Of a stretch of DNA of 7,342 bases, positions 1-7,231 are shown in pieces. Within the stretch, counting starts at the first letter, position 1. The number at the start of each line of letters is the position of its first letter. Source of the DNA: an uncultured Eubacteriales bacterium (GTDB taxonomy: Bacteria > Bacillota > Clostridia > Oscillospirales > Acutalibacteraceae); contig CAKSKO010000054.1 in the NCBI GenBank assembly GCA_934465125.1, positions 1 through 7,342 on the forward strand, in the 5' to 3' direction. The notes below the pieces were generated by a model. That model was not told where the DNA came from, did no database searches, and saw only the letters and a program-made list of their open reading frames with translations. The position numbers and the translations under genes were made by a program.

Positions 1-150
1 CTTATAACTCGCCTTTTCTATCTCGCTAAAAGGGGTCTGATATGATTTTATTTCACAATAAACATTGCATTCTCGAACTCTTCTTGCAATTAATTGACTG
101 TATTGTCCACCAAAATCTAAAATAAGGATCGATTCATTCAAACAGTTCAT
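1..150 (-). CDS. guaA: GMP synthase (glutamine-hydrolysing), N-terminal part, cut by window edge
   Basis: GMP synthase aminates XMP to GMP with ATP, taking ammonia from glutamine; it is the last step of the guanine branch of purine synthesis in the cytosol. Only the first 50 codons are inside the window. They contain the typical opening of the class I glutamine amidotransferase domain, with [20 protein letters not shown] at about residues 8-27, which is highly characteristic of GuaA. The catalytic Cys-His-Glu triad, the ATP pyrophosphatase domain and the dimerisation domain lie outside. The ATG at 148-150 is preceded by AAAGGA (158-163) at 7-nt spacing, and this site abuts the glmS stop codon, so the gap to glmS is only 13 nt and the two genes are very likely co-transcribed and translationally close. 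The reading frame is open to the window edge. The identity is firm; nothing can be said about the intactness of the rest. Confidence 0.93.
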   Translation of the reverse strand, partial: MNCLNESILILDFGGQYSQLIARRVRECNVYCEIKSYQTPFSEIEKASYK

Positions 151-163
151 TCAGAAATCCTTT

Positions 164-1990
164 CTATTCAACAGTTACGGATTTTGCCAGATTACGGGGT
201 TTGTCAATATCGCAGCCTTTATTCAGTGCAATGTAGTACGAGAAAAGCTGCAGAGGAATCACACACAGAGAAGGAAGCATCATATCGCAGGTTTCTGGAA
301 TGTAAAGCTCACAGTCCGCAACCTGTTCAATTTCCTTATGTTTTTCAGTAGTAATTCCAAGGACGGTTGCGCCTCGCGCCTTGACCTCTTTTACATTGCT
401 TATCATCTTATCAAATAAAACATCCTGTGTCGCTAGGGCAACAACGAGCGTTCCATCCTCAATCAAAGAAATCGTTCCGTGTTTTAATTCACCAGCTGCG
501 TAAGCTTCTGAGTGAATATAGGAAATCTCTTTGAGCTTTAAAGAGCCTTCTAAAGAAAGCGCGTAGTCAAGATTTCGTCCGATAAAGAAAACGTCTTTTG
601 CGTTAAAATATTTTGAAGCAAATTCTTTTACTTGATCTTTTTGCTGTAATAACCGTTCGATTTGTTCAGGCAGCGCAAGCAAGGATTCTACATAGTGGTC
701 ATACTGCTCTTTCGAAAGTGTTCCCAGTTTTTCACCCATATAAAGAGCCAAAAGATAGATGACGGTTAACTGAGTGCTATAAGCTTTTGTGGTAGCAACA
801 GCAATCTCCGGTCCTGCCCAGGTGTAGATCACGTCATGAGAATCACTGGCAATTGAGCTTCCAACAACGTTTACAATAGAAAGAATTCTAGCACCTAATT
901 TTTTAGCTTCACGGAGTGCTGCAAACGTATCAGCAGTCTCACCAGACTGACTGATGACGATCACAAGCGTTTGATCATCGACAATCGGATTACGGTACCG
1001 GAACTCGGAAGCAAGATCAACCTCAACAGGTTTTCTTGCAAGTTTCTCTAATACATATTTTGCTGCACATCCAACATGGTATGCGGATCCACAAGCAACA
1101 ATAAAAATTTTATTAATGTTTTGAAGGTCTTCTTTTGATAGCTTGATGTCATCCAATACAATTTTTCCATCTTTGATTCTAGGGTGAATAGTATCTCGAA
1201 TTGCTTTTGGTTGCTCCATAATTTCTTTGAGCATAAAGTGATCGTATCCACATTTCTCAGCCGAGGAAATATCCCAGTCGATATGTGTTACCGGTTTTTG
1301 TATCATTTCTTTTTGAAGGTTAAAAATTGTAACACTGTCGCGCTTTAGTACAGCGATTTCATCGTCGTCAAGACGGCAGATATCCCTTGTTCTTGATAAA
1401 ATGGCAGGAATATCAGAAGCGATATAATTTTCTTTTTGACCGAAACCAATAATCAAAGGATTATTTTTTCTAACAGCGATGATCTGATCAGGATAATCCT
1501 TACAAAGAATTCCTAAAGCGTAAGATCCTTCTAGTTTTGATAGAGCCTTGATGACAGCATCCATCAAATCTCCTTCATAACAATCGTCAATCAATTGCGC
1601 GACAACCTCTGTATCTGTTTCAGAAACAAATTTCTTTCCTTTTGCAAGTAATTCATTTTTTAAAGAGAGATAATTCTCAATAATTCCGTTATGAACAACA
1701 ACGATCTTACCGGAATCGCTCATATGAGGATGAGAGTTGACATCGGACGGTTCTCCATGAGTCGCCCATCTTGTATGCCCAATTCCTACACTGCTATCTA
1801 ATTTTTGCTTGCCGTCTAAAAGGTTACAAAGGTTTTTCAGTCTACCTTTTGTTTTCACTACCTTTAGTGCATCATTTGTATAAACCGCCACTCCTGCAGA
1901 GTCATAACCACGGTATTCCAACTTCTCTAAACCATGCAAAAGCATCGGTGTTGCTTGACCATAACCGATATATCCAACAATTCCACACAT
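164..1990 (-). CDS. glmS: Glutamine--fructose-6-phosphate aminotransferase (isomerising), GlmS
   Basis: GlmS makes glucosamine-6-phosphate and glutamate from fructose-6-phosphate and glutamine, the committed step to UDP-GlcNAc for peptidoglycan; it is cytosolic and usually dimeric. The 608-residue length is that of the family (E. coli about 609). The N-terminal class II amidotransferase (Ntn) domain starts MCGIVGYIG, so Cys2 becomes the catalytic N-terminal nucleophile after Met removal; HTRWATHGEP (72-81) and NGIIEN (101-106) are further glutaminase motifs. Two SIS sugar-isomerase domains follow (about 290-420 and 460-595), with SQSGETADT (347-355) as the sugar-phosphate loop, HSEAYAAGELKHG (493-505) and the C-terminal DKPRNLAKSVTVE, whose Lys603 matches the isomerase lysine. 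The ATG has GGAGG (1998-2002) at 7-nt spacing. It lies 15 nt after purA and 13 nt before guaA, inside a purine gene cluster, and this spacing leaves no room for the glmS ribozyme known from many Bacillota. No defect seen. Confidence 0.98.
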   Translation of the reverse strand: MCGIVGYIGYGQATPMLLHGLEKLEYRGYDSAGVAVYTNDALKVVKTKGRLKNLCNLLDGKQKLDSSVGIGHTRWATHGEPSDVNSHPHMSDSGKIVVVHNGIIENYLSLKNELLAKGKKFVSETDTEVVAQLIDDCYEGDLMDAVIKALSKLEGSYALGILCKDYPDQIIAVRKNNPLIIGFGQKENYIASDIPAILSRTRDICRLDDDEIAVLKRDSVTIFNLQKEMIQKPVTHIDWDISSAEKCGYDHFMLKEIMEQPKAIRDTIHPRIKDGKIVLDDIKLSKEDLQNINKIFIVACGSAYHVGCAAKYVLEKLARKPVEVDLASEFRYRNPIVDDQTLVIVISQSGETADTFAALREAKKLGARILSIVNVVGSSIASDSHDVIYTWAGPEIAVATTKAYSTQLTVIYLLALYMGEKLGTLSKEQYDHYVESLLALPEQIERLLQQKDQVKEFASKYFNAKDVFFIGRNLDYALSLEGSLKLKEISYIHSEAYAAGELKHGTISLIEDGTLVVALATQDVLFDKMISNVKEVKARGATVLGITTEKHKEIEQVADCELYIPETCDMMLPSLCVIPLQLFSYYIALNKGCDIDKPRNLAKSVTVE

Positions 1991-2005
1991 ACTGTTACCT
2001 CCAAA

Positions 2006-3283
2006 TTATTTATAAATAATATTTTCTCGGGAAGGTCCATTTGAAACAATCTTAATCGGAATCCCAATTTCTTTTTCAGCAAATTCAATGTAATTTCTGC
2101 ATTCTTTTGGAAGCTTGCTGTAGTCTGTAATACCGCTGATATCGCAGTTCCAGCCGGGGAGAACCTTTAAAATTGGTTTTGCCTTTTTTAGTTTTGTGGT
2201 GGTGGGGAAAGTGTCCACCCGTTCACCGTCTATTTCATAACCAACGCAAACAGGGATTTCTTTTAAATACCCCAGTGCATCAAGTACGGTAAATGCAATC
2301 GAAGTAGTGCCCTGTACACGGCATCCATATCTTGTTGCAACAAGATCGAGCCAACCCATTCTTCTAGGACGTCCCGTTGTAGCGCCGTATTCTCCACCAT
2401 CACCGCCTCTTTGTCGAAGCATTTCAGCTTCTTCACCAAAAATTTCACTAACAAATTCCCCAGCGCCAACTGCACTTGAGTATGCTTTCACAACTGTAAC
2501 AATTTCTTTAATCTCATAAGGGGGGAGACCAGCTCCAACCGAGCCATATCCTGCAATCGTATTAGAAGAAGTAACCATTGGATAAATACCAAAATCAGTA
2601 TCCTTTAGCGCTCCTAGTTGCCCTTCTAAAAGGATGTTTTTCCCATCTTTTACCGCGTGGTACAGAAAATCAAATGTATCCATTACATATGGAGCAATTG
2701 CTTCTTTGTATTCCATTAGTTTATTATAAACCTCAGAAACGGTAAGTTCTGGTTTATGATAGAGATTTTTTAAAATTGCGTTTTTAATTTGGATCACATG
2801 TTCAATTTTTTCCTTTAAACACTCCTGATCATCGAAAAGTTCGCTTACTTGAAATCCTATTTTGGAATATTTATCAGAATAAAATGGTGCAATTCCAGAC
2901 TTTGTAGAACCGAATTTTCTAGAAGAAAGGCGTTGTTCTTCGTAAACATCAAATAGAATATGGTATGGCATGACAATTTGAGTTCGCTCTGAAACAAAAA
3001 TATTCGGTTTTTTGACTCCTTGCTCTTCCAAAGACTTTAATTCATTTGTAAAGTTCTCAACACTCAATGCGACCCCATTCCCGATAATATTTACAATGTG
3101 ATCGTAGAATACGCCGGATGGAAGCTGATGAAGGGCGAATTTTCCATAGTGGTTGATAATCGTATGCCCTGCGTTGCTCCCACCTTGAAAACGGATTACA
3201 ATATCAGAATCTTTTGCTAAAGCATCAGTAATTTTCCCTTTTCCTTCATCGCCCCAGTTGGCGCCGACAATTGCTTTAATCAT
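2006..3283 (-). CDS. purA: Adenylosuccinate synthetase, clostridial subtype
   Basis: PurA joins aspartate to IMP at the cost of GTP, giving adenylosuccinate, the first step from IMP to AMP. The P-loop-like GANWGDEGKGK (7-17) carries the catalytic Asp (D12), and NAGHT (37-41) carries the catalytic His (H40). VTSSN (237-241), YGATTGRPRR (299-308, IMP and aspartate loop) and SNGP (414-417, guanine side) are also in place. The usual guanine-recognition motif TKLD reads TVLD (332-335), so the lysine is replaced by valine. From memory, the same TVLD and GANWGDEGKGK variants occur in other Clostridia, so this looks like a subfamily rather than damage. Start choice: the ATG at 3281-3283 (425 aa) has GGAGTGA (3292-3298) at about 8-nt spacing. 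An in-frame GTG at 3293-3295 would add four residues (429 aa), but it overlaps this ribosome binding site and has none of its own. Its own promoter lies upstream, and glmS follows after 15 nt. Confidence 0.96.
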   Translation of the reverse strand: MIKAIVGANWGDEGKGKITDALAKDSDIVIRFQGGSNAGHTIINHYGKFALHQLPSGVFYDHIVNIIGNGVALSVENFTNELKSLEEQGVKKPNIFVSERTQIVMPYHILFDVYEEQRLSSRKFGSTKSGIAPFYSDKYSKIGFQVSELFDDQECLKEKIEHVIQIKNAILKNLYHKPELTVSEVYNKLMEYKEAIAPYVMDTFDFLYHAVKDGKNILLEGQLGALKDTDFGIYPMVTSSNTIAGYGSVGAGLPPYEIKEIVTVVKAYSSAVGAGEFVSEIFGEEAEMLRQRGGDGGEYGATTGRPRRMGWLDLVATRYGCRVQGTTSIAFTVLDALGYLKEIPVCVGYEIDGERVDTFPTTTKLKKAKPILKVLPGWNCDISGITDYSKLPKECRNYIEFAEKEIGIPIKIVSNGPSRENIIYK

Positions 3284-3291
3284 AATTTTAG

Positions 3292-3298
3292 TCACTCC
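3292..3298 (-). promoter_or_regulatory. Ribosome binding site that decides the purA start
   Basis: On the minus strand this reads GGAGTGA, a near match to the extended Shine-Dalgarno sequence, 8 nt before the ATG at 3283. The upstream GTG at 3295 lies inside this site, which argues for the shorter 425-residue PurA. Confidence 0.7.
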
Positions 3299-3348
3299 GT
3301 TAGATGAAATAGCTGATTCCAGCTGATTTTTTTACCAAAATATTTTTT

Positions 3349-3377
3349 ATTATAACATAAATCTACTTCTCAATAAA
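3349..3377 (-). promoter_or_regulatory. Internal promoter for purA-glmS-guaA
   Basis: The minus strand carries a perfect -10 box TATAAT (3349-3354) preceded by TG one base upstream (TGTTATAAT), an extended -10 element. The best -35 at 17-nt spacing is only TTTATT (3372-3377), which an extended -10 can tolerate. Transcription would start near 3342, giving a leader of about 60 nt before the purA ATG. The leader contains a small hairpin, AGCTG-GAAT-CAGCT (plus-strand 3311-3324). The promoter lies in the 189-bp gap between purB and purA, so purA, glmS and guaA can probably be expressed apart from purB. No strong terminator separates the two units. Confidence 0.65.
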
Positions 3378-3472
3378 GAGTTATCCAAAAAATATAAAAT
3401 TATCTATGATTTTAATATTCATTTGTTATGAAGTTTAGATAACCAAAATAAGAAAAAACAGTCCAGTATTTC

Positions 3473-4903
3473 CTATACGGTAATTTCAGCCTCTTTTCTT
3501 GCAAGATTATCTTCCTTTGCTAGAATTGGTCGGACATATTCCTTTATAAATTCTTCTGTTTGTTCAATACTCCGGCCGATAAAACGCGCGGGGGAAAGTA
3601 ACTTCTCTAATTCCTTTAAGCTGGTTTCAAACACTGGATCTGCGGCGATTCGTTCTAATAAATCGTTTTCTTTTCCCGTTTCCTTTACTATCTTTGAAGC
3701 TTCCATCGAATGGATCCGGATGCGTTCGTGTAATGCTTGGCGATCACCTCCGCGCTTCACAGCATCCATCATGATGTTTTCGGTTGCCATAAACGGTAGT
3801 TCTCTTCTTAAATGCTCCTGAATGACATTCTTATAAACAACTAGACCTTCCGCTACATTTTGATATAAATTTAAAATAGAATCTATTGCTAAAAATGCTT
3901 CTGGAATGGATACTCTTTTATTAGCGGAATCATCCAAAGTTCGTTCAAACCATTGCATGGATGCAGTAATAGCGGGGTTGAGTGCATCGATTATTACGTA
4001 TCTTGTAAGCGATGCAATCCGTTCTGTTCGCATAGGGTTGCGCTTATAAGCCATCGCGGAAGAACCAATTTGATTTTTTTCAAACGGTTCCTCCACTTCC
4101 TTTAGATGCTGAAGAAGACGGATGTCGTTTGAAAATTTAGCGGCGCTTTGTGCGATTGCGCTGAGAATGGATAAAATCTGACTATCAAGTTTTCTAGAAT
4201 AAGTTTGCCCCGAAACGGGGAAGCAAGAGGAGTATCCCATTTTCTGTGCGATTCTGCGGTCTGCTTCTTTTACTTTTTCGTGGTCTCCCTCAAAAAGCTC
4301 CAAAAAGCTTGCCTGGGTACCGGTAGTCCCTTTTGAACCCAGCAGTTTTGCTTTAGATAGCTGATGTTCGAGATCTTCTAAATCCATGAGAAGATCCTGT
4401 ATCCAAAGAGTTGCTCTTTTTCCGACAGTAGTGGGTTGTGCCGGCTGAAAATGTGTAAATGCTAGTGTTGGAAGATCTTTATACTGCAATGCGAAGTTAC
4501 TTAGCGTATCGATGACACAGAGCAGTTTTGTTCTAATTTGTCTGAGGCCTTCGTACATTAAGATGATGTCTGTATTATCACCGACAAAACATGAAGTAGC
4601 TCCTAAATGAATGATAGGTCGGGCTTTCGGGCATTGTATTCCAAATGCGTAAACATGGGCCATAACGTCGTGTCTAACTTCTTTTTCTCGTTTTGAGGCG
4701 ACGTCATAGTTAATTTCGTCTTGATGTGCTTTCATTTCATCAATCTGCTCTTTTGTAATTGGTAAACCGAGCTCCATTTCTGTTTCAGCTAGTGCAATCC
4801 AAAGTTTTCTCCAGGTTTTAAATTTCATATCAGGTGAAAACAGATAGCTCATTTCCTGATCGGCATACCTGGTAGATAAAGGCGATGTATAGGTGTTTTT
4901 CAA
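3473..4903 (-). CDS. purB: Adenylosuccinate lyase, long form
   Basis: PurB acts twice in purine synthesis, splitting fumarate from SAICAR and from adenylosuccinate; it is a cytosolic homotetramer of the fumarase/aspartase superfamily. At 476 residues it is longer than the B. subtilis-type enzyme (about 430) and close in length to eukaryotic ADSL. The expected elements are in order: RHDV (77-80) with an active-site His, TH followed by FQPAQPTT (150-159) with the second His, and the superfamily signature GSSAMAYKRNPMRTE (280-294), whose Ser is on the catalytic loop. The start is TTG at 4901-4903; it is chosen because a perfect AAGGAGG (4911-4917) stands 7 nt upstream and the next residues align with the family N-terminus. 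It is first in its transcription direction, behind its own promoter, divergent from gdhA. The 3' gap to purA is 189 bp. No break or missing catalytic residue is seen; MAYK in place of the common MPYK is a mild variant. Confidence 0.97.
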   Translation of the reverse strand: MKNTYTSPLSTRYADQEMSYLFSPDMKFKTWRKLWIALAETEMELGLPITKEQIDEMKAHQDEINYDVASKREKEVRHDVMAHVYAFGIQCPKARPIIHLGATSCFVGDNTDIILMYEGLRQIRTKLLCVIDTLSNFALQYKDLPTLAFTHFQPAQPTTVGKRATLWIQDLLMDLEDLEHQLSKAKLLGSKGTTGTQASFLELFEGDHEKVKEADRRIAQKMGYSSCFPVSGQTYSRKLDSQILSILSAIAQSAAKFSNDIRLLQHLKEVEEPFEKNQIGSSAMAYKRNPMRTERIASLTRYVIIDALNPAITASMQWFERTLDDSANKRVSIPEAFLAIDSILNLYQNVAEGLVVYKNVIQEHLRRELPFMATENIMMDAVKRGGDRQALHERIRIHSMEASKIVKETGKENDLLERIAADPVFETSLKELEKLLSPARFIGRSIEQTEEFIKEYVRPILAKEDNLARKEAEITV

Positions 4904-4910
4904 CGTATTA

Positions 4911-4917
4911 CCTCCTT
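4911..4917 (-). promoter_or_regulatory. Ribosome binding site supporting the TTG start of purB
   Basis: The minus strand reads AAGGAGG, a full-strength Shine-Dalgarno sequence, 7 nt before TTG at 4903. It is the only credible initiation site here and so fixes the non-ATG start. Confidence 0.88.
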
Positions 4918-4978
4918 GATATTGTGGGAATGTTCGTCAAAATAATATCTATATATTGGTAAAGAGACAAACAGGTAT

Positions 4979-5008
4979 ATTATACACGCTAGAGCATCAT
5001 TTTGGCAA
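4979..5008 (-). promoter_or_regulatory. Promoter of purB
   Basis: The minus strand shows -35 TTGCCA (5003-5008, 5 of 6 to consensus), an 18-nt spacer and -10 TATAAT (4979-4984, 6 of 6). Transcription would start near 4972, leaving a leader of about 68 nt before the TTG. This is the best sigma-A-type promoter in the window. Its -35 box lies inside an imperfect palindrome (4993-5026), so binding of a regulator there would block polymerase. Confidence 0.75.
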
Positions 5009-5026
5009 TATGCCGACTTTGGTGCT
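4993..5026. repeat. Imperfect 34-bp palindrome over the purB -35 region, candidate operator
   Basis: The outer arms AGCATCA (4993-4999) and TGGTGCT (5020-5026) are complementary except for one G-T pair. The inner arms TTGGCA (5002-5007) and TGCCGA (5011-5016) are complementary with one G-T pair, around a 3-nt centre. It covers the -35 box and most of the spacer of the purB promoter and is upstream of the predicted start site, so it would act as DNA rather than as leader RNA. The binding protein is unknown. Operator function is inference. Confidence 0.4.
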
Positions 5027-5273
5027 TGAAAATATGAAATTATGTAATGTGGTTGTTTAGTAATATATTAAAGATTGTTTCTAGAGATGGAAAATACTGT
5101 GGTTGCAATATTTTTAAATATATCTTGCATATTTTTTAGTTGGACTAGAAAAAATCGAGAATAAAACCCAGAAAATAAGTGGTTGATATTTTAAAACTAA
5201 AAAATTTTGAATTTATAAAAAAATATATTGCAAAATTAAATGAGTTATGATAACATAAACTCCATTCAGATAA

Positions 5274-5292
5274 ACTATTGAAGAACAATAGT
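5274..5292. repeat. Inverted repeat upstream of gdhA
   Basis: ACTATTG (5274-5280), AAGAA, CAATAGT (5286-5292) is a perfect 7-bp inverted repeat with a 5-nt centre, ending 54 bp before the gdhA ATG. A GTTTTTC run follows, so as RNA it looks like a weak terminator, but the stem has only two G-C pairs. An operator is at least as likely. Role not established. Confidence 0.4.
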
Positions 5293-5325
5293 GTTTTTCA
5301 TGGGGTGCGCTTTAAAAAAATATAA

Positions 5326-6678
<1,353 letters not shown>

Positions 6679-6699
6679 TTTTAACAGAATAAAAGATAA

Positions 6700-6732
6700 A
6701 AAAGTCCGATACGTTTATCGTATCGGACTTTT
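6700..6732 (+). terminator. Rho-independent terminator of gdhA
   Basis: AAAAGTCCGATACG (6700-6713), loop TTTAT, CGTATCGGACTTTT (6719-6732): a perfect 14-bp stem ending in the T run of a classic intrinsic terminator, 21 bp after the gdhA stop. The A run on its 5' side (6698-6703) gives six T on the other strand, so it could also stop minus-strand transcripts. Confidence 0.93.
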
Positions 6733-6750
6733 GCTTTAGGGCTAGAATGA

Positions 6751-6779
6751 TTGTAAATTAGGAAATACAATATTATAAT
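6751..6779 (+). promoter_or_regulatory. Promoter of acpS-nnr
   Basis: TTGTAA (6751-6756, 4 of 6) lies exactly 17 nt before TATAAT (6774-6779, 6 of 6). Transcription would start near 6786, leaving about 56 nt of leader before acpS. It sits just after the gdhA terminator, so acpS and nnr form a separate unit. A perfect 10-bp palindrome ATTAGCTAAT (6796-6805) lies just after the predicted start site and could be an operator. Confidence 0.7.
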
Positions 6780-6841
6780 GTAAGAAAATAGTCTAATTAG
6801 CTAATATAGGTTGTTTTAAGCGAGAAGGACGGTGAAGGTGG

Positions 6842-7231
6842 TTGCTTTTAGTAGGGATTGATTTGGTAGAAATAAAAAGAATCAAGCGAGCGATGCGTCG
6901 GGAACATTTTCTAAAGAGAATTCTTGGGACAACGGAATATGATCAATTAAAAGAACGAGGGTTTCCGATTCAAAGTGTTGCGGCTAGTTTTTGTGCAAAG
7001 GAGGCTTTTGTCAAAGCGGTTGGAACTGGATTTTGCGGTGTGTCTCTTAAAGAGATTGAACTTCTCAGAGATCAATGTGGCAAACCTTATTTTTATTTAA
7101 GTGGAAAAGCACAAGTACTTCAACAGGAGTTAAATGCTGATTTTTGCGTGAGCGTTACGCATACAAAGGAATATGCTTCAGCTGTAGTTGTTGCAGAAAA
7201 GGGTGATAACGATGAAAGTGTTAAATTGTAA
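6842..7231 (+). CDS. acpS: Holo-[acyl-carrier-protein] synthase
   Basis: AcpS transfers 4'-phosphopantetheine from coenzyme A to a serine of acyl carrier protein, switching on fatty-acid synthesis; it is a small cytosolic trimer needing Mg2+. The 129-residue length fits the family. VGIDLVEIKRI (4-14) carries the metal-binding Asp7, and SFCAKEAFVKAVGTGF (49-64) carries Glu54 in the hallmark KEA motif. SVTHTKEYASAVVV (104-117) is the C-terminal SHT-like strand. The start is TTG at 6842-6844: an in-frame TGA at 6833 blocks any start further upstream, and the next in-frame TTG (6860) would remove Asp7. The upstream purine-rich stretch GAAGGACGGTGAAGGTGG (6824-6841) offers ribosome binding, though no single well-spaced Shine-Dalgarno stands out, so initiation may be weak. 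The last 20 bp overlap nnr in another frame. It has its own promoter behind the gdhA terminator. Confidence 0.96.
   Translation: MLLVGIDLVEIKRIKRAMRREHFLKRILGTTEYDQLKERGFPIQSVAASFCAKEAFVKAVGTGFCGVSLKEIELLRDQCGKPYFYLSGKAQVLQQELNADFCVSVTHTKEYASAVVVAEKGDNDESVKL

Noticed and set aside
3284..3295. GTG at 3295 as purA start (429 aa)
   Set aside because: It lies within the GGAGTGA ribosome binding site and has no Shine-Dalgarno of its own; the ATG at 3283 fits the family N-terminus.
3463..3480. Possible terminator at the end of purB: CCGTAT/ATACTGG stem with a T run four bases later (minus strand)
   Set aside because: The stem is six pairs with a bulge, overlaps the stop codon and is separated from the T run, so termination would be poor at best.
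5109..5125. ATATTT-TT-AAATAT inverted repeat in the middle of the gap
   Set aside because: Made only of A and T in A/T-rich DNA, where such symmetry arises readily by chance.
5047..5139. Small plus-strand open frame of 30 codons starting ATG TGG TTG in the purB-gdhA gap
   Set aside because: No ribosome binding site, low-complexity A/T-driven composition and no recognisable motif; it is expected by chance in such sequence.
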